Made by a program: the position numbers and the translations under genes. Shown in pieces: positions 16,456-25,435 of a stretch of 64,000 nucleotides of DNA. The stretch's first letter is position 1. Each line of letters starts with the position of its first letter. The notes under the pieces were generated by a model that was not told where the DNA came from, did not search any database, and saw only the letters and a list, made by a program, of their open reading frames with translations. This stretch comes from Prosthecobacter dejongeii (GTDB lineage Bacteria > Verrucomicrobiota > Verrucomicrobiia > Verrucomicrobiales > Verrucomicrobiaceae), in NCBI RefSeq assembly GCF_014203045.1, contig NZ_JACHIF010000008.1, positions 1 to 64,000 on the forward strand. The letters are read 5' to 3'.

Positions 16456-17370
16456 ATGATTCCCCGTGTTTTTTTGGCCTCAAACAGTCCTGCTTTTTCC
16501 CGTCTTGTTTATGGTACTTGGCGTTTTCTGGATGACCCAGCGACAGCCCATTCCGATGACCTTTTAAAGCGTCTTCATGCGTGTTTAGAGCTCGGGATCA
16601 CCACGTTAGACACCGCCGAGATCTATGGACTCTATCGTGTCGAGGAATTCATCGGCCAGACTTTGAAAAAAGAGCCTGGTCTGCGAGAGAAATTTGAGAT
16701 CGTCACCAAATCCGGCATTTACGTGCCTTGTGATTTTCACCCTGACCGGAAAGTGGCGCATTACAATGCCACGGCAGCCCGAATCGTGAAAAGCGCCGAG
16801 AAATCTCTGCGACTGCTGGGCACGGATTATCTGGATCTCTTGCTGGTGCATCGGCCGGATTGGCTCACCTCAGCCGATGAAACGGCGGAAGGGCTAAACC
16901 GTTTGCTCAAGGAAGGCAAGATTCGCAGTGCAGGCGTTTCTAACTACAATGTGCATCAGTTTGACCTGCTCAATTCAAGGATGGATCAGCCCCTGGTTAC
17001 CAACCAGATTGAATTCAGTCTGTTGCATATGGACCCAATCTATGATGGCACGGCGGATCAGAGTCAGAAGCTAGGATTCAAGCCGATGGCCTGGTCACCG
17101 CTGGCTAAGGGAGCCTTGATGAGTCCAGAAAACCCTGCGGGAGCTCGATTGCAGAAAAAAGCGGCAGAGCTCTCTGCCAAGTATGGTGGAGCGACGCTGG
17201 ACCAGTTGGCTTATGCGTGGATTCTTGCTCATCCTTCCCAACCTTTACCGATCATTGGCACCAATAAAATTGAGCGATTGATCGCCACCGCGCAGGCCAT
17301 GGACATTCAGTTGGAACGCGAAGACTGGTATGGCCTCTGGGAGGCTGCTCAGGGGCAAAGCATCCCTTGA
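16456..17370 (+). CDS. aldo/keto reductase
   Basis: 304-residue NAD(P)H-dependent oxidoreductase of the (alpha/beta)8 aldo/keto reductase family. All four catalytic residues can be read: Asp and Tyr in LDTAEIYG, Lys in VTKSG, His in LLVHRPD. SNYNVHQFDLL and the C-terminal PIIGTNKIERL cofactor motif also match. The ATG at 16456 (MIPRVFLAS) fits the family start; in-frame codons back to 16399 add a Cys/Phe-rich stretch that does not. The AraC-type regulator starts 26 bases downstream on the same strand, so the two are likely co-transcribed and the reductase may belong to a carbonyl or sugar response. Substrate unknown. Confidence 0.93.
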   Translation: MIPRVFLASNSPAFSRLVYGTWRFLDDPATAHSDDLLKRLHACLELGITTLDTAEIYGLYRVEEFIGQTLKKEPGLREKFEIVTKSGIYVPCDFHPDRKVAHYNATAARIVKSAEKSLRLLGTDYLDLLLVHRPDWLTSADETAEGLNRLLKEGKIRSAGVSNYNVHQFDLLNSRMDQPLVTNQIEFSLLHMDPIYDGTADQSQKLGFKPMAWSPLAKGALMSPENPAGARLQKKAAELSAKYGGATLDQLAYAWILAHPSQPLPIIGTNKIERLIATAQAMDIQLEREDWYGLWEAAQGQSIP

Positions 17371-17396
17371 TGCCAAGCTATCAGCGAGCCTGAAGC

Positions 17397-18368
17397 ATGA
17401 AAACGCTGCCTGTTGCGACCGCCGACTTGCTGGCGTTTTTAGCCACGCAGAAGCCGGAGATTTTTGATCTCTCAGGCCGCATTGATTCTCGGCGTTACTT
17501 GGGACGGCGATTTCCTGAGCCGTTACCTTTGATCATGAGCCTACAGCAGTATCCAGGTTACCGCCGCATGGTGGGAGAGAACTGGATGCACTGGCATGAT
17601 TATTACGAGTTCTTTGTGGCTTTGAGCGGTCGTGGAGACTTTCGCAGTGGCAATGATCGCTTCCTGTTTGATCCGGGGGATGTCGTGTTGGTGGATCCTC
17701 TAAAAATCCACGGTGTCATGCGCATGGATGCCGCGCACACAGCTCTGGTGATGCTCTTTCCATCTCACTTGGTGGCTCAGGCGGGGGCTGTGGTGGATCA
17801 GGGGTTTTTACTGCCCTGGGATCGTCGGCGCGCTGGGGTGCTACCGCTTTTGAAGGTGGATCACCCTGCCGCTCCTGCGGTGCATGAGGCCTTGCTGCGT
17901 TTAGTGAAGTGCTGGTTTCATGCGGAGGTGGGAGAGGAACGATGGGTGGCGCTGAAATTTCATTTCATGGCCGTTTTGTTCCAAATGCGGCAGGCTTTTT
18001 CAGCGGCCTCCAGCCAGGGTTTAGCGACGACGGATCGAGCCGTGAAGGAGGAGCGGCTACGTCGCTCTCTGGACTATGTTTCGCTGCATGCGCATGAGTC
18101 CCTTTCCCAACCGGAAGCGGCCAAAGCAGCGGGCATGAGCACCAGTCGTTTTAGAGCCTTTTTCAAAGAGACCACGGGCTGGGGTTTTGCCCAATATGTG
18201 AAGGAGTTGCGAGTGGAGCGAGCGGCTAAGCTGCTGCGAGAGACGGATGATTCCGTGGCTACGATTGCCCACATGACGGGCTTTGCGGATCAGAGTCATC
18301 TGCTACGTTGTTTTAAGGGTAAATATGGGGACGCTCCTCTGGCTTATCGTCAGCGCCACCGTTCTTAA
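17397..18368 (+). CDS. AraC family transcriptional regulator
   Basis: 323 residues. An N-terminal cupin-like sensor (WMHWHDYYEFFVALSGRGDF, FDPGDVVLVDPLKIHGV) is followed by the two AraC helix-turn-helix motifs at the C terminus: LSQPEAAKAAGMSTSRFRAFFKETTGWGF and VATIAHMTGFADQSHLLRCFKGKYG. It should bind DNA and respond to a small ligand. It follows the aldo/keto reductase by 26 bases and lies ahead of the gene for a large secreted protein, whose start is covered by an inverted repeat; either could be its target (inference). Confidence 0.93.
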   Translation: MKTLPVATADLLAFLATQKPEIFDLSGRIDSRRYLGRRFPEPLPLIMSLQQYPGYRRMVGENWMHWHDYYEFFVALSGRGDFRSGNDRFLFDPGDVVLVDPLKIHGVMRMDAAHTALVMLFPSHLVAQAGAVVDQGFLLPWDRRRAGVLPLLKVDHPAAPAVHEALLRLVKCWFHAEVGEERWVALKFHFMAVLFQMRQAFSAASSQGLATTDRAVKEERLRRSLDYVSLHAHESLSQPEAAKAAGMSTSRFRAFFKETTGWGFAQYVKELRVERAAKLLRETDDSVATIAHMTGFADQSHLLRCFKGKYGDAPLAYRQRHRS

Positions 18369-18436
18369 GGGGTGAGCGAAATATTCTAATCTCCAAGCGA
18401 TTCGTTCAAGCGATCCAGATCACGATTTCTTATTTT

Positions 18437-18465
18437 CATTGGCACCAACCCAATCCGTGCCAATG
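18437..18465 (+). repeat. perfect inverted repeat covering a start codon
   Basis: CATTGGCAC (18437-18445) and its exact reverse complement GTGCCAATG (18457-18465) are separated by 11 bases. The last three bases of the right arm are the ATG of the next gene. It could be an operator or an mRNA stem that hides the start codon. Confidence 0.7.
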
Positions 18466-21400
18466 ACTAACAACTGGATACGACCTCTCCTAATGGCAGT
18501 CTGTCTGCCCTGTGTGCCTGCCTTTAGCCAGCAAGCGATCCCGGAATCTCCTGCCATCTGGCGTGAGGTGACAGGCGTGATTAAAAACTATTCAGGTGCG
18601 ACGTATCTGAACAGCAGCTTCACCCGTCCTCACATGCCAGGTCTGCGCGTGACGCAGGATGGGCGTGTGGGCGTCATTGTTGAAGGTGGCGGCACGGAAG
18701 GTGGCACGCCGCGATTTGCGCTGATGATGCCTGAAAAGATGTCTCAGCCCTTTCTGCTGAATCCCGCAGGCTCTCACACGATGAGCAGCACAAGCTTCAA
18801 GTGGATGGACGGATTTGCCAGTGCCTCAGCCAGCCGTTTTCAATATACCGATGGGGTGAAAGGTGTGTCTCATGCCTGCATGTGGGATGATGCACCGCCG
18901 ACGGTGAATGCGAGTGGGCAAGATGTGTATGACATCAAGCTCTTCGTCACCAGCAACACGACGGACCCCGTGACTGCGGATAAACGCACGCAGTTCTTTG
19001 TCACTCCGATCCGTGTGATCGTGAGCAATCCCAAGACGACGAGTGCGGCTATTACCTCTATTACCAAAACGGGGACGACTTTAGCAGGACCCGTTTACGC
19101 TTTTTCAGCCCAGGCGTTTGAGCCGATGGTGGTAGGAGATGGCCGTCTGCTCGTGGTGCGAGTGGGCGCTGGCTCCATGCCATGGACAGATCCGGTGACG
19201 GGTGTGGCCAAAGCTGCCCAGGGCTGTGATATCGTGTATTCCTATTACCCCACTGGGGCGACTGCAGATCCCGCTCAGTGGACGCATTTGATCCCCATCA
19301 CGCATGCCCCGTACGACACACGGATTAACAATAAGTTTGGTTTCGCTCGTGCGCCATTTCGGGATACGGAAGGCAATCTCATTCCGGATGGAGAAGACAT
19401 TGGAGGATCCTATCCCTGGATGGATCGCCATGCAAAGAACCTGATCATTGAGGCAGGCTTTGACCGTCTGCATTATCTCTCTGGCGGGAGCTGGAATAAC
19501 AGCCGTTATCCCCAAACCGGTGTGCCTGAAGAAACCCCGATTTATGATGCCGAAGACGGTGGTAAACATCAGTGTCTTTCCATCATCGGCCTGTGGACCC
19601 ATGGCAAGTTGGTGCAGTTTGATAACCTCAACAATGACATGGACTACGCCGTGGGGGCAGGGGATACCACCATGGGACCGCAGTCCCGCCTGGTTTCATT
19701 GTTCCTGCCTAACTCTGGCCCCTTAGGCACGGAGAATGGCAAGATCCGCTTGGGCTTCGGTCGTGCGACCAAGCAAATGCCGGTGGGAGAGAATGACAAT
19801 GGTAACATCATTGATTCCCTGGAAAATCTCTTCAACTACCGCACCAAATTCATGCCCATCAGTCTCCGGGATGTGGCCTGGCCCATCACCAATGGCAAGC
19901 AGACCGATGAGCTGGCCTTCGATGATTATCTAGACCCAGACGCTTTCATCATCGCGAACATGAGTGGCTTGCTCACGTTTGTGAATTCTGGAACGGGTCA
20001 GAACTATTTCACTCATCACAGCGGGTGGAATACCTCGACGAATACGTTTTCAAACCCTGTGAAACTGCAAAACGCAGCCACCTCTTTAGCCACTAACTGG
20101 GTGGTGCCCAAGCATGGTCTTGTCATCGGTAATGGCCGTCTGGAGCCTGCCGCGACTGGCGGTGTCCATGGCAAGGGGTTTTGGATGAATGGCAGCATCG
20201 GCCTGGAATTCAATGTGCTGACTCAACCTCAAAGCGTGAGCGCGAAAGATTGGTACATCGGCATGTTTGTGGACTGCCGTACAGCAGATGATGCCGTGGA
20301 GCGCCACTTGGTTACTTTTCCAGATGGCACCTCCATCCGTCTCAGTGGTCGTCGTCAGCTCTTCTATGCGAACGCCGCAGGAACGGTGATCAATAAGATC
20401 ACCCTGCCGCCAGTGAGTGTCACTACACCTGCCAGTGCCATGGATGATTTACTGCCTGATACCGGATGGGCGCACCTAGCCTTTCAAGTGCGGAAAAACG
20501 GCACGGAGGTGGACTTCCATCTCAATGGCATTCTGTATCATCGCTGGCAGGATCTTTATACCTCTCTCTTCCAACCCACTGTGGGTAAGCTGACGCTGGG
20601 CAAACCCGCAGGGAGTGCGGTCACTGGTTTCACCGGTTGGATGGATGACTTTAAAATGATCGCCCATGCAGTGGATTATGAAACAGCCTGCAATCATGCC
20701 GGCGGCACCTTGATCGGTCTGCCCGCAGCCTACACGGGTGAGTTTAAAACGAAGTTTGCCGATCGCTACCCTACCTGGGCACACGATGAAATCTCAACGG
20801 TGCTGAAACATAACGGCGAAGCGACACACCCGCGCTATGCGAACTTCTACAACTACCGGGCTGATAACGGAGTGCATCGTGGCAACATCCCCAGCGGCAC
20901 CGTATCCCTGCGCCAGAGCATCCACTTTCCTGAAGGGCCATTGTTTTACAATGCACCGCGCCCGCATTCCGTGCAGAACCAGTTCTGTCTCACCTGCCAT
21001 CACAGTGCTGGGCAGCCTGGTCTAGATCTGGATGCTATCACCTGGGATGACACCTTCAATGCAGCGGACGACAATCGTCGCCAGCCCATGCAACCCCCCA
21101 AGCGGATCCATGGCCAGATCCCTGCGGGTCTCATTGACAGCACGAACCAGCCTGCTGTGGCCACCGCACTGGCTGCCGGAGGTAAGCTGATCGACGAATG
21201 GATGCTGGCTGCCAAAACGGCAGCGCCGATCGTCCAGACTTTTACCGTCGTGGATGCAAACACTGGCAAAGATCTGATGCAGCTCACCGCAGGGGCCACG
21301 GTGGATCCTGCTCGCCTGGGTAGCAACAATCTGACGATTCGTGCCAACTTAAACAGTGCCCAAGGTGCCGTGGTGATGCAGTATGACACCGCAGCTACCA

Positions 21401-22122
21401 ACTCGCGTCCCGTGCCACCTTATGCAGTCTTTGGCACCGATGGGAATCCGCTCCAAGGCGCGGTCTTGACGGCTGGCAGCCATACAGTCAAAGCCACACC
21501 TGCAGGTGGCACCGTGTCTTCCATCACGTTCACTGTCGCGGGTGGAGCCACTCGTGTGGTGGCGGATTATCGCGATGATTTCAAACCTGTGGCCCCGACG
21601 CCGGGCTGGAGCTACTGCTGGAATGCAGCCTCGGCGGTCAATGACCCCTCCGGTTACATTTCCCTTAACTGGAGCCCAACGGCCAACCGCTACATGTCCA
21701 ATGGATTGGCCTTCCCAGATAGCACCAGCTTCTGCTCCTATGGTTCTTTGACCTCCACAGGTGGTCATCCTGGCAAAGGGTCCACTCAAGGAGCTACGGT
21801 GGACCGTTTTGCCATTGCTGGTTATACCGTAAAGTATGCGGGCTACTATGGGATCAATAGCAGCTACGTCACCCAGAGCAGTGCCCTCGGAAATGGGGGC
21901 CAAGTGGTGGTGTATAAAGATATGGATAACGGTGCCACCTTTACCAATACCTTCAGTGGAACCTATGCTCCTGCCAGCACGCTCAACTTCAATGGCAACG
22001 TCGGCTATCTAGAGCCCGGAGACACGATCTATGTCGGTGTCGGTCCAAACACCACCGATGGTAACGACGGATTCAGTGTGGATTTCAGCATCGTTTATAA
22101 GGAAACCGGAAATCCTTTGTGA
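18463..22122 (+). CDS. large secreted multidomain protein: propeller-like, LamG-like and CxxCH segments
   Basis: 1219 residues. A signal peptide (WIRPLLMAVCLPCVPAFS) ends near residue 23. Residues about 25-520 look like a BNR-type repeat domain (RVTQDGRVGVIVEGGG, DIVYSYYPTG, FDRLHYLSGGSW). About 570-760 is a LamG/concanavalin-like domain (GWAHLAFQVRKNGTEVDFHLNG, GWMDDFKMIAHAVDY). CLTCHH near 850 is a CxxCH haem-attachment type motif in a short cytochrome-like stretch. An Ig-like strand-rich part and a C-terminal beta-sandwich follow, ending without a sorting signal that I recognise. The ATG at 18463 is preferred over TTG 18439 because it starts the signal peptide. Likely an extracytoplasmic carbohydrate-related protein; activity unknown. 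Confidence 0.82.
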   Translation: MTNNWIRPLLMAVCLPCVPAFSQQAIPESPAIWREVTGVIKNYSGATYLNSSFTRPHMPGLRVTQDGRVGVIVEGGGTEGGTPRFALMMPEKMSQPFLLNPAGSHTMSSTSFKWMDGFASASASRFQYTDGVKGVSHACMWDDAPPTVNASGQDVYDIKLFVTSNTTDPVTADKRTQFFVTPIRVIVSNPKTTSAAITSITKTGTTLAGPVYAFSAQAFEPMVVGDGRLLVVRVGAGSMPWTDPVTGVAKAAQGCDIVYSYYPTGATADPAQWTHLIPITHAPYDTRINNKFGFARAPFRDTEGNLIPDGEDIGGSYPWMDRHAKNLIIEAGFDRLHYLSGGSWNNSRYPQTGVPEETPIYDAEDGGKHQCLSIIGLWTHGKLVQFDNLNNDMDYAVGAGDTTMGPQSRLVSLFLPNSGPLGTENGKIRLGFGRATKQMPVGENDNGNIIDSLENLFNYRTKFMPISLRDVAWPITNGKQTDELAFDDYLDPDAFIIANMSGLLTFVNSGTGQNYFTHHSGWNTSTNTFSNPVKLQNAATSLATNWVVPKHGLVIGNGRLEPAATGGVHGKGFWMNGSIGLEFNVLTQPQSVSAKDWYIGMFVDCRTADDAVERHLVTFPDGTSIRLSGRRQLFYANAAGTVINKITLPPVSVTTPASAMDDLLPDTGWAHLAFQVRKNGTEVDFHLNGILYHRWQDLYTSLFQPTVGKLTLGKPAGSAVTGFTGWMDDFKMIAHAVDYETACNHAGGTLIGLPAAYTGEFKTKFADRYPTWAHDEISTVLKHNGEATHPRYANFYNYRADNGVHRGNIPSGTVSLRQSIHFPEGPLFYNAPRPHSVQNQFCLTCHHSAGQPGLDLDAITWDDTFNAADDNRRQPMQPPKRIHGQIPAGLIDSTNQPAVATALAAGGKLIDEWMLAAKTAAPIVQTFTVVDANTGKDLMQLTAGATVDPARLGSNNLTIRANLNSAQGAVVMQYDTAATNSRPVPPYAVFGTDGNPLQGAVLTAGSHTVKATPAGGTVSSITFTVAGGATRVVADYRDDFKPVAPTPGWSYCWNAASAVNDPSGYISLNWSPTANRYMSNGLAFPDSTSFCSYGSLTSTGGHPGKGSTQGATVDRFAIAGYTVKYAGYYGINSSYVTQSSALGNGGQVVVYKDMDNGATFTNTFSGTYAPASTLNFNGNVGYLEPGDTIYVGVGPNTTDGNDGFSVDFSIVYKETGNPL

Positions 22123-22187
22123 TGCTAAACGGGGGAGGGAGGCGTGGTTCACGGTCCGTGCTTCTCTCCCCTCTGTCTATTTAAGAA

Positions 22188-22212
22188 ACTCGGCCCAGGC
22201 ACCGAGTCTTTT
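22188..22212 (+). terminator. probable intrinsic terminator
   Basis: ACTCGG (22188-22193) pairs with CCGAGT (22202-22207), loop of eight, followed by CTTTTC. It lies 66 bases after the stop of the large secreted protein gene. Confidence 0.6.
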
Positions 22213-22322
22213 CGTGATCACGCTGGGGAAGGGTGAGTCGAGGTTTTAACTGTCCTCTCACGAAGTTAAAAGTGTGTGACCTTTGAAGAAGCAAGCGGTG
22301 AGACCACGTAGTTAGCTGCGTG

Positions 22323-23207
22323 ATGAAACTATTTCTCCTGGCTGCTTCCCTCTTACTGACATGCCTGCCTGCTTGGGCGCAGGTCATCCCCTCACATGTG
22401 AAGACTGGGGATGTGGTCTATGGGCGCAAGTTTGGCTTTGCATTGACCTTGGATGTCTTTCAGCCTGATAAGCCGAATGGCTGTGCCATCATCTACATGG
22501 TTAGCGGTGGCTGGGTGTCTGGTTATTCACCAAATACGCCGCCCATTTACGCCTCGTTTCTCGAGCGCGGTTACACGGTCTTTTCAGTGCGGCATGCCTG
22601 CCAGCCTAAGTTCACCATTCCCGAGATCACACAAGACATTCATCGTGCCATTCGTTACATCCGATACCATGCCAAGACCTGGAATCTCAATCCTGAAAAG
22701 TTTGGTATCAGTGGTGGCAGTGCAGGTGGGCATCTATCTTTGACCTTAGGCGTTCAAGGCGGTCCAGGAAATCCTGAGTCCAAAGACCCCGTTGATCGTG
22801 AAAGCAGCGCCATTCAGGCCATCGCTTGTTTATATCCTCCGACGGATTTTCTGAATTACGGAAAAACGGGCGAAGATGCCGTAGGAGTAGGTATTTTGAA
22901 GAACTATAAAGCTGCCTTTGGTCCTGAGTCCGATACGCCAGAAGGACGGCTACGTTTGGGCAAGGAAGTTTCACCAATCTATCGAATCACGGAGAAACTC
23001 CCACCTACTTTCATCATCCATGGGGATAAAGATGAGCTGGTGCCCATGCAGCAGTCACAGCTTTTTGTCGCGCAGGCCACTGCGGCAGGGGCCATCGCTA
23101 AACTTGTGGTTAAGCCGGGTGCTGCTCACGGTTGGCCAGATCGCCAGCCAGATTATCAACAGTTTGCTGACTGGTTTGACGAGCATCTGCGTGGGCTGAA
23201 AAAGTAA
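22323..23207 (+). CDS. secreted alpha/beta-hydrolase (esterase/lipase type)
   Basis: 294 residues with a signal peptide (FLLAASLLLTCLPAWAQ). The alpha/beta-hydrolase fold shows an oxyanion-type SGGWVSG, the nucleophile elbow GISGGSAGGH, the acid in IIHGDKDELVP and the base in GAAHGWP. This is the BD-FAE/carboxylesterase-like layout that often acts on esterified polysaccharides. Starts are GTG 22320 and ATG 22323, adjacent codons; the ATG is chosen. An SMI1/KNR4 gene begins eight bases after the stop, so the two are probably co-transcribed. It follows the large secreted carbohydrate-type protein. Confidence 0.9.
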   Translation: MKLFLLAASLLLTCLPAWAQVIPSHVKTGDVVYGRKFGFALTLDVFQPDKPNGCAIIYMVSGGWVSGYSPNTPPIYASFLERGYTVFSVRHACQPKFTIPEITQDIHRAIRYIRYHAKTWNLNPEKFGISGGSAGGHLSLTLGVQGGPGNPESKDPVDRESSAIQAIACLYPPTDFLNYGKTGEDAVGVGILKNYKAAFGPESDTPEGRLRLGKEVSPIYRITEKLPPTFIIHGDKDELVPMQQSQLFVAQATAAGAIAKLVVKPGAAHGWPDRQPDYQQFADWFDEHLRGLKK

Positions 23208-23215
23208 GCACCGCC

Positions 23216-23740
23216 ATGATCGAAGCCGAGATCACCAAAATCGAATCTACCCTGAGTCTGCGATTGCCACCCGATTATCGCGGCTTTCTCACGGAAGAGG
23301 CAGAGTTGGATGGGCCGATCGATGACACCACCGCGCTACGTGACGCCGATGCGATCATCGAGGCCACGAAGGCATATCGACAAGGCTTTGAAGGTCTTCC
23401 CCCATGGCCTCCGCATTGGCTATATGTGGGAGATGAGGCGGATGCCTGCCCTTACGTGCTCGATTGTCAAAACGGCAGGCTCCTGCGCCTGGATAAAGGT
23501 AACCGTGAGCGGCCACCTCTGGCGGAATATCCATCCTTTGCAGACTTCGTGACTACCTGTGAAAAGGAGGATATTGAAGTGGATTTCCCGCCCGCCACTT
23601 GGCGTGAAAAAGCCCTTGGTTGGCTGGTGATGGCTATTGCCTTTTTGCTGGTCTTTGTGGTGCTGCCAGGTGTAGCCTTTGGGACCAAGTTGCTATACCG
23701 CTGGCTTATCTATGGAGAAGTCCCACGTTATGAGCCCTGA
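23216..23740 (+). CDS. SMI1/KNR4-like protein with C-terminal membrane helix
   Basis: 174 residues. Residues 1-115 match the SMI1/KNR4 fold: IEAEITKIESTLSLRLPPDYRGFL at the start, WLYVGDEADACPYVLDCQNGRLLRL in the middle and LAEYPSFADFVTTC at the end. One membrane helix follows (LGWLVMAIAFLLVFVVLPGVAF). Some family members are immunity proteins of toxin systems and some are general adaptors. No toxin gene is next to it: the upstream partner is a secreted esterase eight bases away. The last 13 bases overlap the convergent CDF transporter gene. Confidence 0.85.
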   Translation: MIEAEITKIESTLSLRLPPDYRGFLTEEAELDGPIDDTTALRDADAIIEATKAYRQGFEGLPPWPPHWLYVGDEADACPYVLDCQNGRLLRLDKGNRERPPLAEYPSFADFVTTCEKEDIEVDFPPATWREKALGWLVMAIAFLLVFVVLPGVAFGTKLLYRWLIYGEVPRYEP

Positions 23741-24624
23741 TCATGAGTATGATGGTGGCCGTAGGGCTCCACATGCACGATGACATCTAGAAAGCGGCGG
23801 TCAGAGGTCAACAAAGCGCGCTGCACATCATGGCCGATCCGGTGCCCTTCATGCACACTCAGTAGGCCATCTACCTGCACATGAATGTCCATGTGGTAAC
23901 CCAGGCCGGATTTTTTCATGCGCAGTTTTTCAATCATGCACACACCGGGTATCGCGGCACCGATAGCACGGGCTTCCAGGTACAGATCTTCCTGTGCAGC
24001 ACCATCCATGGTTTCATGCAGCGTGGCTTTAAAGAGCTGTCCGCCATTGATGAAGATGATAATGCAGCCGACCAGAGCGGCCACATCATCTGCCATCTCA
24101 AAACCGTCTCCACCGATGAGGGCGATGCTGATACCCACCAAGGCTGCACCTGAGGTGATGGCATCCGCTCTGTGATGCCAGGCATCGCCTTTGAGAGCCG
24201 TGCTCATCGTTTCATCACTCTTCCTCATGGCGTAGCGGGACAGGCCCTCCTTGACCACGATCACCAGCACAAGCACAGGTAGCGTAAACCAGGCTGGAGA
24301 GGAATGCCGATGCATGATGTTATGAATGCTGTGGTAGGCGATCGTGCCGCCTGCCAAGAGCAAAGAGAGCGCAGAAAAAAGCCCGGCGATTTGTTCCGCT
24401 CGACCATGCCCATAGGGGTGATTTTCATCCGGTGGTTTCTCCGCCACCTTCAGTCCCACCACCACCATGAGAGAGACAAAGATGTCATTTACGGACTCAA
24501 TACCATCGGCAATGAGCGCATACGAATGGCCAATAATGCCCACTGTCACCTTCACGCAAGCTAGCACCGCATTGAGCACAATGCTCCAAACGACGGCTTT
24601 AATGGCGACCTGGTTTTGGCTCAT
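23728..24624 (-). CDS. cation diffusion facilitator (CDF) transporter
   Basis: Membrane transporter that exports divalent metal ions in exchange for protons. About six membrane segments, then a cytoplasmic C-terminal domain (PGVCMIEKLRMKKSGLGYHMDIHVQVDG) and a His-rich end (YGHHHTHDQ). Family marks: SYALIADGIESVNDIFVS in membrane segment 2, HPYGHGRAE after it, and DAWHHRADAITS in segment 5. The segment-2 metal site reads ExxxD where zinc members usually have HxxxD or DxxxD; segment 5 keeps HxxxD. ATG 24624 is preferred over TTG 24630. The 3' end overlaps the convergent SMI1/KNR4 gene by 13 bases. A DUF2238-like membrane gene lies 105 bases upstream on the same strand. Confidence 0.92.
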   Translation of the reverse strand: MSQNQVAIKAVVWSIVLNAVLACVKVTVGIIGHSYALIADGIESVNDIFVSLMVVVGLKVAEKPPDENHPYGHGRAEQIAGLFSALSLLLAGGTIAYHSIHNIMHRHSSPAWFTLPVLVLVIVVKEGLSRYAMRKSDETMSTALKGDAWHHRADAITSGAALVGISIALIGGDGFEMADDVAALVGCIIIFINGGQLFKATLHETMDGAAQEDLYLEARAIGAAIPGVCMIEKLRMKKSGLGYHMDIHVQVDGLLSVHEGHRIGHDVQRALLTSDRRFLDVIVHVEPYGHHHTHDQGS

Positions 24625-24729
24625 GCGCAAGGTGGGGGGGGAGGGCTGAGGCGAGTGCGAGTATCGGAATCTCTCTTGGATAAGTCAATCAAAGAAGGCT
24701 TATCATCGCAGGCCGGGTGGGCATTGATT

Positions 24730-25353
24730 CTAGAGCTTTACAGGAGAGCGCAATCGGATCCAGATGGCTGCCACGGTGGCGCCGATCAAGTTGGCCACTA
24801 GATCCCACCCCGTATTTTCATAACCCCCTACGTTCGTGTTGGGGATGGTGAGAACGGCGACGAATTCAATGACCTCGTTCAAGGCGCCAAAACCCACCCC
24901 AGCGGCAGCACAGAGCGTCAGCATGCCAAAAGTCGGTGGCAACTCCACCTGCCAAGCTTTTCTGAGAGAGGTGCTCAAAGCATGCCAACATAACCACGTG
25001 GTGATGCCAAATCCATAGGCATGGACGATTTGATCGTACTTCAGTTTTTCAGGGATTAGCCATAGGCTGTACAGCACACCATGCTGTCCTTGGAAAGACC
25101 ACCCCTCAGGCACCGGAACCAGTCCTCCAGCCATGTGCATCATGCCCCAAAGAGAAAGGGCCCAAAGTAAAGGCGTGCTCAGTCCTACACGGCGATGCAC
25201 CAGCGCCATCACCCCAATGAGGATGCACATGATGACGATGTAAAAGATGAACTCGCGGTTCCCCTTGATCATGGAGGCCGCCACCGCAGCCGCCATGTAG
25301 CCAGCATTGAATAAGAACAAGGGAAGCAGGCGCGGAGGTGGGGTATTTCTCAT
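24730..25353 (-). CDS. DUF2238/YjdF-like integral membrane protein
   Basis: 207 residues with about six membrane segments. The polar signatures between them (KLKYDQIVHAYGFGITTW, GFGALNEVIEFVAVL, YENTGWDLVANLIGA) match the uncharacterised DUF2238 (YjdF-like) membrane family. Function unknown. Same strand as, and upstream of, the CDF transporter, and divergent from the YihY/BrkB gene. Confidence 0.75.
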   Translation of the reverse strand: MRNTPPPRLLPLFLFNAGYMAAAVAASMIKGNREFIFYIVIMCILIGVMALVHRRVGLSTPLLWALSLWGMMHMAGGLVPVPEGWSFQGQHGVLYSLWLIPEKLKYDQIVHAYGFGITTWLCWHALSTSLRKAWQVELPPTFGMLTLCAAAGVGFGALNEVIEFVAVLTIPNTNVGGYENTGWDLVANLIGATVAAIWIRLRSPVKL

Positions 25354-25435
25354 AGCTGCATGACATCATGAGCGACCTCTTCTGTCTAGCTACAGTTGAC
25401 TTGAGGTCACAAAGATTCCCCGCTGATATCTAAAG

